Source: Candidatus Brocadiaceae bacterium
Lineage (GTDB): Bacteria > Planctomycetota > MHYJ01 > JACQXL01 > CAKKQI01
Length of the DNA stretch: 11,429 bases
NCBI GenBank assembly: GCA_919901895.1
Contig: CAKKQI010000071.1
Location: 1-11,429 of the forward strand
Direction of reading: 5' to 3'
The position numbers and the translations under genes are program-made. Numbering within the stretch: the first letter of the stretch is position 1; every line of letters starts with the position of its first letter. The notes under the pieces were generated by a model. It was given only the letters and a program-made list of their open reading frames with translations. It made no database searches and was not told the origin of the DNA. Shown one piece after another: positions 1 to 5,121 of this stretch.

Positions 1-66
1 ACTATTTTTGTCAAATAAAAGACGCGAATTCCAGTTTCCCATAATATTCACTTCGGATAAAATGTC

Positions 67-94
67 TTGACAATATGTTTTATCCGGGTATATT
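67..94 (+). promoter_or_regulatory. sigma70-type promoter of tRNA-Gln
   Basis: A perfect -35 box TTGACA lies at 67-72. A -10 box TATATT at 89-94 follows after a 16-bp spacer. The predicted start of transcription near 101 coincides with the beginning of the leader hairpin and is about 37 nt upstream of the tRNA. No other promoter is evident before the GIY-YIG gene, so read-through from here may also supply the downstream genes; that last point is inference. Confidence 0.8.
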
Positions 95-100
95 AAGTAA

Positions 101-140
101 GTAAATAAATTATCCCGCCCAAGCGGGGCAATTTATTTAC
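101..140 (+). repeat. leader hairpin abutting tRNA-Gln (palindromic element)
   Basis: The 11-bp arms GTAAATAAATT (101-111) and AATTTATTTAC (130-140) are perfectly complementary. They enclose a core AT-CCCGC-CCAA-GCGGG-GC. The right arm runs into the first three nucleotides of tRNA-Gln (138-140), so the hairpin and the tRNA acceptor stem compete for the same bases. The same 18-nt core design with different but again self-complementary arms occurs at 4447-4480, in front of the tRNA-Met cluster. It is either a conserved leader structure or two copies of one dispersed palindrome. Confidence 0.8.
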
Positions 141-212
141 CCGGTGGTGTAATCGGTAACACAAGAGATTTTGGTTCTCTTATTCCTGGTTCGAGTCCAG
201 GCCGGGTAGCCA
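138..212 (+). tRNA. tRNA-Gln (anticodon UUG)
   Basis: A full cloverleaf is visible. The acceptor stem TACCCGG pairs with CCGGGTA (202-208), with discriminator G209 and an encoded CCA at 210-212. The D stem is GTGT/ACAC. The anticodon stem AGAGA/TCTCT encloses the loop TTTTGGT with anticodon TTG at 171-173. The T arm is CCTGG-TTCGAGT-CCAGG (185-201). It reads CAA/CAG glutamine codons. The CCA also forms the first bases of the inverted repeat that follows, so the encoded CCA may be original or may have been supplied or preserved by the repeat. Confidence 0.96.
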
Positions 213-306
213 TTCGGCTCACCCCTCGGCAGACTCGGGGTTTGCTCATGGCAAGCCGTGAGCCGAATGGTCCTGAGCAAGCGAACACAGTGAGCACACC
301 GAAGGA
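210..306 (+). repeat. composite palindromic repeat at the tRNA 3' end
   Basis: The 13-bp arms CCATTCGGCTCAC (210-222) and GTGAGCCGAATGG (258-270) are perfectly complementary and enclose smaller GC-rich and TTGC/GCAA pairings. They are followed at 271-306 by a second module running from TCCTGAG to CGAAGGA. Part of it, GCGAACACAGTGAGC (281-295), recurs on the opposite strand at about 4740-4754 inside a decayed tRNA. No run of T follows the stem, so it does not look like a rho-independent terminator. The module's last bases GAAGGA serve as the apparent ribosome-binding site of the next gene. Confidence 0.75.
301..306 (+). promoter_or_regulatory. ribosome-binding site contributed by a repeat
   Basis: GAAGGA lies 9 nt before the ATG at 316. 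It is the 3' end of the composite repeat, so the repeat appears to provide the Shine-Dalgarno sequence of the GIY-YIG gene. Confidence 0.6.
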
Positions 307-315
307 CATACATAA

Positions 316-690
316 ATGCCTCATTACGTCTATCTTCTTCAAATGAAAGATGACAGAATTTATGTTGGTGAGACGATAAATCTTCTTCGTCGTGAAAGAG
401 AACATTTTAGCGGAAAAGGCGGAAAGACGACAGCACTTTTCGGTAGTAACAAAGTAATTTACTACGAAATTTATCAGAACAAGGAACTTGCTTTGAAACG
501 TGAACGCCAAATTAAAGGCTGGATGCAAGCAAAGAAACTCGTGTTGGCCTCCGGCAACATCTCTGAATTAAAAAATTTATCAAGTCCACCGCGACTAAAA
601 GAACAATCAGATTATAAACAAGAAGCATCTTTTCTCACTCATCCCGGCTTCATCGGAACGAAAGATGCATCTGGATTAAATCTTACCTAA
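316..690 (+). CDS. GIY-YIG domain protein (UPF0213/YhbQ-like)
   Basis: The 124-residue protein has a single small GIY-YIG nuclease fold. YVY at residues 4-6 occupies the GIY position and YVG at 17-19 the YIG position. R25/R26 and E29-H30 (RRxREH) follow, then a basic helix KRERQIKGW (61-69) with glutamates that could bind metal. About 90 residues make up the domain. The tail from residue 88 on is low-complexity and unlike the family. Stand-alone proteins of this class are abundant in bacteria and candidate phyla, and their substrate is mostly unknown; some relatives cut branched or single-stranded DNA. The gene sits between a composite repeat and priA, whose start is 3 nt beyond this stop. 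The ATG is supported by GAAGGA 9 nt upstream. The fold assignment is secure. The function is not, and an involvement in DNA repair or repeat turnover is speculation from context. Confidence 0.85.
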   Translation: MPHYVYLLQMKDDRIYVGETINLLRREREHFSGKGGKTTALFGSNKVIYYEIYQNKELALKRERQIKGWMQAKKLVLASGNISELKNLSSPPRLKEQSDYKQEASFLTHPGFIGTKDASGLNLT

Positions 691-693
691 CCT

Positions 694-2940
694 ATGCCAG
701 ACTACACCGAAATAGTTTTACCTCTACCGGTTAATAAAATCTTCCATTACCGCGTGCCTGATAAATTTCAGGAATATTTGAAAACCGGAATGCGGGTGCT
801 GGTTAATTTCAGGAATAAATTAGAAACCGGTTATTGCGTTGGTTTTGTTCCCCAACCGGAAGTGGCCTTTGTTAAAGATATTGAGAAAATCATTGATGCT
901 GAACCGATGTTTGATGAAAAAATGTTGGCCTTGACCAGATGGATATCCGAGTACTATTTTTGCAGTTGGGGACAGGCGTTGGAAGCAGCTTTACCGAGTG
1001 GTGTTCGGAAACAAATCTTTACTCAAACGATTGCTTTTATCCAATTGGCCCAACCGCCGGAAAAAATCAAGTCCGCATTAACCGAATTAAAACCCGGTCA
1101 ATCTCAACAAAAAAGAATATTGAAATTTTTTCTGGACCTGCCTGTTCCACCCGTAGCGGGAGACGAACCTTCTATTCCATACCAGCAACTGCTAAACAAA
1201 TTGGGCATCAGTTCTTCACCGGTGGAATCCCTGCGGCGGAAAAAATTGATTAAAATTTTCAGGCAACGCTCCGAAATAGACCCTTTTTTAGATGAAATTA
1301 TTTTTAAAACTCCGCTTTTTACTCCAACTGAAGAACAATCGGCCGCGCTGGAACTAATTAAACAATCAATTGACCGAAAAATCTCCGAGGTAATTTTATT
1401 ACACGGGATTACCGGCAGCGGTAAAACCGAGGTATATTTACAGTCAATCCAATATTTAGCCGGTCAAAATAAGCAAGCCATTATGCTGGTACCGGAAATT
1501 TCTTTAACACCTCAAACAGTGCGGCGTTTTCGCGAGCGGTTTGACCGCATCGCCGTTTTACACAGTCATTTAACCGAGGGGCACCGGGCCGAACAATGGC
1601 GTCAGATTAAATCGGGGCAGGCGCAGATTATCATCGGGGCGCGTTCGGCTATTTTCGCCCCCACCCCTAACCTGGGGCTAATCATTCTTGATGAAGAACA
1701 TGAACCAAGTTTCAAACAGCAAAATACACCGCTGTATCATGCGCGGGAAGTGGCCATCAAACGCGCTGAAATAGAAAAAGCCGTAGTCATCCTGGGTTCA
1801 GCCACCCCGTCTTTAGAAACCTATTATCAATCTCTTCAGAGCCAATATAAAAAAATAACCCTTCCTTACCGCATTGAAAAAAGACCCCTGCCGCCCGTAG
1901 AAATAATTGACCTGGCCAAGGAAATCAGCCCTAAAAATCCTTTCCCGGTATTTTCTAAAAAATTGGAATTAGCTATCCGTGATACGATTAAAAATAAAGA
2001 GCAGGTGATCCTCTTTTTAAACCGGCGGGGTTTTGCCACTTTAATTATCTGCCCGCGCTGCCGGTCTATTTTACGCTGCCGTCACTGCCAGGTTTCGTTA
2101 ACTTATCATAAACAACGCCAACAAGGAATCTGCCATTATTGCCAGAAAGATTATGAAATTCCAAAGTTTTGCCCTGAGTGCGCCCGAGGCCGTTTAAAAC
2201 ATCTGGGGATGGGAACGGAAAAAGTAGAAGAATATACCCGGCAATTATTTAACAGCTATACCATCGACCGGATGGATAGCGATGCGATGAAAACACGTCA
2301 TTCCTATCACCAATCTTTAACCGGACTCTGGAGCGGTCAAACTGATATCCTGATCGGCACGCAAATGATTGCCAAAGGATTGGATGTTCCCAATGTAACG
2401 CTAGTCGGGGTTGTTTCAGGAGATACGGCCTTATATTTAAAGGATTTTCGTTCATCCGAGCGGACTTTTCAACTGATTACGCAGGTGGCCGGCCGGACCG
2501 GACGGGGACCAAAAGGCGGACGCGTTCTGGTGCAGACTTTTAATCCAACCCATTACAGCATTATGCATGCTGCAAAACATGACTATGAATCTTTTGCCAA
2601 AGATGAACTGTCTTACCGCCAGGAACTTCATTATCCGCCCTTCGGCCGGATGCTGCGCATCTTGGTCGAATCAAAAAAAATGGACAAACTGGATAAATTA
2701 ATGCATAAATTATCTTTGAAGATAGAAGACTTTTTTAAAAACCAGCCGGGCGGTGAAATACTGGGCCCAGCCCCGGCGCCGATGGCTAAAGTTAAAGAAA
2801 AACACCGGTGGCACCTGATTATTAAAACAAAAGAATTACCGACGCTCCAGGCCTTAATAAAAAAAATAGCCGCTGATTTACATCCTTTTCAATCCGGTGT
2901 AAATATCACGGTTGATATGGACCCGGTTAGTTTATTATGA
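694..2940 (+). CDS. priA: primosomal protein N' (replication restart helicase PriA)
   Basis: PriA is the superfamily 2 DNA helicase that recognises stalled forks and reloads the replicative helicase in the cytoplasm. The 748-residue length is normal. The N-terminal fork-binding domain starts YTEIVLPLPVNKIFHYRVP. Walker A GITGSGKT is at 238-245, the DEEH box at 333-336 and helicase motif V GTQMIAKGLD follows later. Motif VI reads QVAGRTGRG (597-605), with T602 where alanine is usual. Eight cysteines (453, 456, 462, 465, 480, 483, 493, 496) form the two zinc sites inserted between helicase motifs. Residues 150-159 (PVPPVAGDEP) are encoded by a CCCGTAGCGGG palindrome and look like an extra loop in the winged-helix region. 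The gene starts 3 nt after the GIY-YIG stop and overlaps larC by ATGA, so the three are probably co-transcribed. Identification is very secure. Confidence 0.97.
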   Translation: MPDYTEIVLPLPVNKIFHYRVPDKFQEYLKTGMRVLVNFRNKLETGYCVGFVPQPEVAFVKDIEKIIDAEPMFDEKMLALTRWISEYYFCSWGQALEAALPSGVRKQIFTQTIAFIQLAQPPEKIKSALTELKPGQSQQKRILKFFLDLPVPPVAGDEPSIPYQQLLNKLGISSSPVESLRRKKLIKIFRQRSEIDPFLDEIIFKTPLFTPTEEQSAALELIKQSIDRKISEVILLHGITGSGKTEVYLQSIQYLAGQNKQAIMLVPEISLTPQTVRRFRERFDRIAVLHSHLTEGHRAEQWRQIKSGQAQIIIGARSAIFAPTPNLGLIILDEEHEPSFKQQNTPLYHAREVAIKRAEIEKAVVILGSATPSLETYYQSLQSQYKKITLPYRIEKRPLPPVEIIDLAKEISPKNPFPVFSKKLELAIRDTIKNKEQVILFLNRRGFATLIICPRCRSILRCRHCQVSLTYHKQRQQGICHYCQKDYEIPKFCPECARGRLKHLGMGTEKVEEYTRQLFNSYTIDRMDSDAMKTRHSYHQSLTGLWSGQTDILIGTQMIAKGLDVPNVTLVGVVSGDTALYLKDFRSSERTFQLITQVAGRTGRGPKGGRVLVQTFNPTHYSIMHAAKHDYESFAKDELSYRQELHYPPFGRMLRILVESKKMDKLDKLMHKLSLKIEDFFKNQPGGEILGPAPAPMAKVKEKHRWHLIIKTKELPTLQALIKKIAADLHPFQSGVNITVDMDPVSLL
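1144..1164 (+). repeat. possible palindromic-element remnant inside priA
   Basis: The stretch contains CCCG-TAG-CGGG, flanked by imperfectly complementary GTTCCA and AGAC. It encodes a Pro/Gly-rich loop (residues 151-157) that seems extra to the winged-helix domain. The stem is short (4 bp), so this is the weakest member of the coding palindromes. Confidence 0.35.
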
Positions 2941-4220
2941 AAATTGCTTATTTTGATTGCTTTTCCGGTATCAGCGGCGATATGATTCTCGGCGCTTTAG
3001 TTGACGCCGGGTTACCGTCAGCTAAATTACAGCAGGAATTAAAAAGATTATCTTTATCCGGATACCACCTCAAGACACGTCGGGTCAAGCAACACGGAAT
3101 TATCGGCACAAAAATTGATGTCATCGCTAAACCAGGAAAATTTTTATCTTTCAGCCGGATGCTCCGGATTATTAAACAGAGCCGCCTGGATGAATCCGTC
3201 AAAAAAGTCAGTTTACAGGTTCTAAACCGGTTAGGTAAAGCAGAAGTAAAAGTACACGGCTTAAAATCGCTGAAGGATGTTCATCTTCATGAATTAGGTT
3301 CGCTTGACACCATTATTGATATCGTCGGCTCGGTCGCCGGATTAAATTTATTAGGGATTGACCAGGTTTACGCCGGCGCTTTACCGCTAACCAGTGGAAT
3401 GGTTCGGTGTGCTCACGGTGAATTACCGGTTCCGGCCCCGGCCGCGGCTGAACTGATTAAAAATTGGCCGTTGTTTTATCTGAATCAGACTGAAGAACTG
3501 GTTACCCCGACCGGCGCGGCTATTTTAACCACCCTGGCTCAACCTGTTTTAAATAATCAACCTCCTATTTTTACGGCCGATAAAATCGGCTATGGAGCGG
3601 GCGAAAAAAAATTATCCCGACTGGCGGGCCGGCCGAACCTATTGAGGTTAATAATCGGTGCGACAATGGTAAACCGGCCTGCTTCGCCGTCAGGCCAGTC
3701 GGCCAACAAGACAGATTTGTCTACGTCCCGATGGCTATCGGGACAGGCAGGGCTGAATTCGTTTCCCGGCGGTCCGGAAACAGACCGAGTGTGGATCCTG
3801 GAAACCAATATTGATGATGTTTCCCCGCAGATTATCGGTTATCTCTTTGAAAAAATCCTAGTTAGCGGGGCGCTGGATGTATTCGTGGTTCCCATTCAGA
3901 TGAAAAAATCACGGCCGGGCTTTTTATTGAGTGTCATTACCTCCGAAGACAAAATAGCCGGGATAGAATCTCTGATTTTCTCGGAAACCGGCACTTTAGG
4001 AATCAGGCGGTATCCGGCCTGGAGAAGTAAACTAAAACGGGTATTTAAAACGGTCAAAACGCGGTATGGCACGGTTACCGTTAAAATCGGGTATTTAGGA
4101 AACAAGATAAAAAGTGTGCTGCCTGAATACGAGGATTGCCGAAAAATAGCCCGGTTAAAAAAAGTTCCGTTAAAAGAAATTATGACGGAAATAATAAAAC
4201 AGGCGCATCGGAATTTATAA
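2937..4220 (+). CDS. larC: nickel-pincer cofactor nickel insertase LarC
   Basis: LarC (DUF111 family) is the CTP-dependent cyclometallase that inserts nickel into the pyridinium-bisthiocarboxylate mononucleotide to give the cofactor of lactate racemase and related LarA enzymes. The protein has 427 residues, starting MKIAYFDCFSGISGDM. VHLHELGSLDTIIDIVG begins at residue 115 (H116, H118, E119). The C-terminal LarC2 part has ETNIDDVSPQ (from 289), MKKSRPG and ETGTLGIRR. In some lactobacilli larC1 and larC2 are separate frames joined by frameshifting; here there is one continuous frame. The junction between the two halves (about residues 245-282) holds a low-complexity linker made from two palindromic repeats. 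The ATG overlaps the priA stop as ATGA. No larA, larB or larE is in the window. Family assignment is secure; the physiological client is unknown. Confidence 0.93.
   Translation: MKIAYFDCFSGISGDMILGALVDAGLPSAKLQQELKRLSLSGYHLKTRRVKQHGIIGTKIDVIAKPGKFLSFSRMLRIIKQSRLDESVKKVSLQVLNRLGKAEVKVHGLKSLKDVHLHELGSLDTIIDIVGSVAGLNLLGIDQVYAGALPLTSGMVRCAHGELPVPAPAAAELIKNWPLFYLNQTEELVTPTGAAILTTLAQPVLNNQPPIFTADKIGYGAGEKKLSRLAGRPNLLRLIIGATMVNRPASPSGQSANKTDLSTSRWLSGQAGLNSFPGGPETDRVWILETNIDDVSPQIIGYLFEKILVSGALDVFVVPIQMKKSRPGFLLSVITSEDKIAGIESLIFSETGTLGIRRYPAWRSKLKRVFKTVKTRYGTVTVKIGYLGNKIKSVLPEYEDCRKIARLKKVPLKEIMTEIIKQAHRNL
3676..3744 (+). repeat. two palindromic elements in the larC linker
   Basis: The first hairpin is GGCCTG (3676-3681) with CAGGCC (3691-3696). 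The second is GTCCCGAT (3725-3732), loop GGCT, ATCGGGAC (3737-3744), followed by AGGCAGG. In frame they encode SPSGQSAN and WLSGQAG, close to the GQAG peptides encoded by the repeats in the RNase E/G gene. They fall between the LarC1 and LarC2 regions, where an insertion should be tolerated. Confidence 0.75.
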
Positions 4221-4226
4221 TTATAT

Positions 4227-4366
4227 CCTTAACCCGCGTTATTCATACGATGATTAAAATCACGACAGTATGTTAACGAGGATAAACCTCGTTGTCTACC
4301 AAAAACCTCGGTAGACAACGACCTTTATGGTCGTTGACCATAATTTATGAATAATGCGGGTTAAGG
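4227..4366. repeat. 140-bp nested palindrome
   Basis: The 21-nt outer arms (4227-4247 and 4346-4366) are complementary at 20 of 21 positions. Inside are three hairpins: AACGAGG/CCTCGTT (4275-4293), a 12-bp stem TCGTTGTCTACC/GGTAGACAACGA (4289-4300 with 4310-4321), and AACGACC/GGTCGTT (4317-4335). The central stem shares five bases with each side hairpin, so the side hairpins and the full central stem exclude one another. There is no open reading frame of note, no obvious target-site duplication and no run of T after the stem. It lies 6 nt after the larC stop. It may be a MITE-like repeat or a structured RNA at the end of the larC transcript; the sequence does not decide. Confidence 0.8.
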
Positions 4367-4387
4367 CGAAAACCCCCTTTACGGTTA

Positions 4388-4409
4388 TTCTATAACTGTT
4401 CTATAACTG
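4388..4409 (+). promoter_or_regulatory. tandem 11-bp direct repeat upstream of the -35 box
   Basis: TTCTATAACTG occurs twice with no gap (4388-4398 and 4399-4409), ending 7 bp before the -35 box at 4417. An 11-bp period is about one helical turn, as expected for paired protein sites on one DNA face. A regulator site or an AT-rich UP-type element is possible; no family is recognised. Confidence 0.45.
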
Positions 4410-4416
4410 ATAGTTC

Positions 4417-4444
4417 TTGACTTCAGGTAATTTAGTCTTAAAAT
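4417..4444 (+). promoter_or_regulatory. promoter of the tRNA-Met cluster
   Basis: TTGACT (4417-4422) and TAAAAT (4439-4444) are separated by 16 bp, the same spacing as the tRNA-Gln promoter. The predicted start near 4450 falls within the left arm of the leader hairpin. The intact tRNA lies about 150 nt downstream. Confidence 0.6.
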
Positions 4445-4446
4445 AT

Positions 4447-4480
4447 AAATTTTCATCCCGCTTTAGCGGGGCGAAAATTT
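4447..4480 (+). repeat. leader hairpin of the tRNA-Met transcript
   Basis: The arms AAATTTTC (4447-4454) and GAAAATTT (4473-4480) enclose AT-CCCGC-TTTA-GCGGG-GC. The core layout is identical to the tRNA-Gln leader (101-140), while the arms are unrelated in sequence yet self-complementary in both. A related core (TCCGC-TTTA-GCGAG) is at 6645-6657. Confidence 0.75.
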
Positions 4481-4482
4481 AT

Positions 4483-4583
4483 TAGCCCTGGTAGCTCAAC
4501 CCCGCCCCGTCCCGACGGGGTCCCTGAATCTAAACATTAAGTAAGCCCAGTCGGGAAAAGGTTCGGGATTAGCTACCAGGCTA
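4483..4583 (+). repeat. inverted repeat with tRNA-5'-like arms
   Basis: TAGCCCTGGTAGCT (4483-4496) pairs with AGCTACCAGGCTA (4571-4583) apart from one bulged C, giving a 13-bp stem around about 75 nt. The left arm and what follows (GTAGCTCAACCC) match the 5' end of the intact tRNA-Met (GCCAGGGTAGCTCAACCC) closely. They are then interrupted, at the D-loop position, by a CCCCGTC-CC-GACGGGG hairpin (4505-4520). It is probably a tRNA fragment broken by a palindromic insert and partly duplicated in inverse orientation. The tRNA origin is inferred. Confidence 0.55.
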
Positions 4584-4602
4584 AAGGACTCGCTATTTAT
4601 CA

Positions 4603-4676
4603 GCCAGGGTAGCTCAACCCGGCAGAGCAGGAGATTCATAAGCTCCCCGTTGTGGGTTCAAATCCCGCCCCTGGCA
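4603..4676 (+). tRNA. tRNA-Met (anticodon CAU; Ile2 possible)
   Basis: A complete cloverleaf is visible. The acceptor stem GCCAGGG pairs with CCCTGGC (4669-4675), with discriminator A4676 and no encoded CCA. The D stem is GCTC/GAGC. The loop TTCATAA holds anticodon CAT at 4637-4639. The T arm is GTGGG-TTCAAAT-CCCGC. The first acceptor pair is G-C, so it is not a standard initiator. It could be elongator Met or the lysidine-modified Ile tRNA. The anticodon stem GGAGA/GCTCC has one A-G mismatch next to the loop, which is unusual. It is the only intact copy of a small cluster of decayed relatives. Confidence 0.9.
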
Positions 4677-4771
4677 TTATGGTAGGCAGAATAAAAGATT
4701 CATAAGATCCCCGTTGTGGGTTCCCCGAAATAATCGGGACTCACTGCGGTTCGCAAATCCCGCCCCTGGCA
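4677..4771 (+). pseudogene. decayed tRNA-Met copy with a T-loop insertion
   Basis: GGTAG, GCAGA, AGATTCATAAG and ATCCCCGTTGTGGGTTC follow the intact neighbour in order. The copy lacks 9 nt of the D arm, has G-to-A changes in the anticodon stem and lacks a usable 5' acceptor. After GGGTTC (ending 4723) a 31-nt palindromic segment (4724-4754) interrupts the T-loop. The remainder AAATCCCGCCCCTGGCA (4755-4771) is then identical to the intact tRNA. The ATTATGG that follows both copies shows a tandem duplication. It cannot fold as a normal tRNA. Confidence 0.8.
4724..4754 (+). repeat. palindromic insert in tRNA relic 1
   Basis: The insert begins with a CCCGA-AATAA-TCGGG hairpin (4724-4738) and ends with ACTCACTGCGGTTCGC. 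The reverse complement of that tail contains GCGAAC-CG-CAGTGAG, the same module as GCGAAC-A-CAGTGAG at 281-294. This links the insert to the composite repeat after tRNA-Gln. Confidence 0.75.
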
Positions 4772-4870
4772 TTATGGCATATTCGTTGGTTCCCGCCCAG
4801 ATATAACATCGGAGCGAGACTCGCCCATTTCACAGACCTGAAATATGGGCGGCAAATCCCATCTCTGGTA
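4772..4870 (+). pseudogene. second decayed tRNA-Met copy with a T-loop insertion
   Basis: Only a remnant of the anticodon side (GGCATATTCG) is left, followed by TTGGTTC (ending 4792). A 61-nt palindromic segment (4793-4853) comes next, then AAATCCCATCTCTGGTA (4854-4870). That 3' piece differs from the intact tRNA by three transitions. The insertion point is the same T-loop position as in relic 1. It is clearly non-functional as a tRNA by normal rules. Confidence 0.72.
4793..4853 (+). repeat. palindromic insert in tRNA relic 2
   Basis: The ends CCGCCCA (4793-4799) and TGGGCGG (4846-4852) are inverted repeats. A second CGCCCA-TTTCA copy inside can pair with TGAA-ATATGGGC instead. The segment GATATAACATCGGAG (4800-4814) matches GATGTAACATCGGAG in the RNase E/G gene (9983-9997) at 14 of 15 positions, so the same element family occurs in a tRNA relic and in a protein gene. 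Confidence 0.75.
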
Positions 4871-4873
4871 ATA

Positions 4874-4903
4874 AAAAAGGACGGCGCTAAGTCCGTCCTT
4901 TTT
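4874..4903. terminator. rho-independent terminator, probably bidirectional
   Basis: The 11-bp stem AAAAAGGACGG/CCGTCCTTTTT (4874-4884 with 4893-4903) has an 8-nt loop. A T-run follows on the + strand and, because of the A-run, also on the - strand. It ends the tRNA-Met transcript on the + strand and the convergent miniprotein transcript (stop at 4924) on the - strand. Confidence 0.9.
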
Positions 4904-4923
4904 ATACTTAAGTTGTCAAAATA

Positions 4924-5115
4924 TCACTGTTTTTTATTAGCCAGATCGTTAAGAGAGATAGCAATACTGAACAGTAAAGCAGCGATGGTGAATTCCAGGA
5001 ATGATTGAGGAGGAATCCCCATTAATTCGCTTCCGCCTCCCCGAACACGGAAAATCATCCCCAATACTAAACTTAAAGCAGCTCCGATCATTAAAATAAC
5101 AGGTAACCACTTCAC
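4924..5115 (-). CDS. two-helix membrane miniprotein, function unknown
   Basis: The 63-residue product starts MKWLPVILMIGAALSLVLGM. It has two predicted membrane segments (about residues 4-22 and 38-56) joined by a short loop with RVRGGG and GIPPQSFLEF, and a charged tail NDLANKKQ. I place the start at the GTG at 5113-5115, not the upstream in-frame GTG at 5122-5124. The strong Shine-Dalgarno GGGAGGTG overlaps the upstream codon but sits 8 nt before the chosen one. Hypothetical proteins of this general shape exist in other bacteria, but I do not recognise a named family. It is the last gene of the - strand group, 62 nt after the HD-GYP stop, and ends before a strong terminator. Confidence 0.75.
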   Translation of the reverse strand: MKWLPVILMIGAALSLVLGMIFRVRGGGSELMGIPPQSFLEFTIAALLFSIAISLNDLANKKQ

Positions 5116-5121
5116 GCTAAT

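Noticed and set aside
1..66. Possible 3' end of an upstream gene
   Set aside because: No frame with recognisable coding content enters from the left edge; nothing can be called in this stretch.
210..270. Rho-independent terminator after tRNA-Gln
   Set aside because: The stem is strong, but no T-run follows and the downstream gene seems to depend on read-through.
133..528. 131-codon open frame on the - strand
   Set aside because: It crosses the tRNA-Gln gene and lies opposite the well-supported GIY-YIG gene; its protein shows no family features.
939..1253. Alternative + strand frame inside priA
   Set aside because: Out-of-frame shadow of priA, which has continuous helicase homology here.
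4227..4366. Insertion sequence or riboswitch
   Set aside because: There is no transposase frame between the 21-nt ends, and I recognise no known riboswitch core; only the nested palindromic structure is supported.
4483..4870. CRISPR array
   Set aside because: The repeated pieces are tRNA fragments and palindromes of unequal length and spacing; there are no constant repeats with unique equal-length spacers and no cas genes.
4677..4870. Functional intron-containing tRNAs
   Set aside because: The copies lack acceptor or D-arm sequence and have base changes in stems, so removing the T-loop inserts would not restore a cloverleaf.
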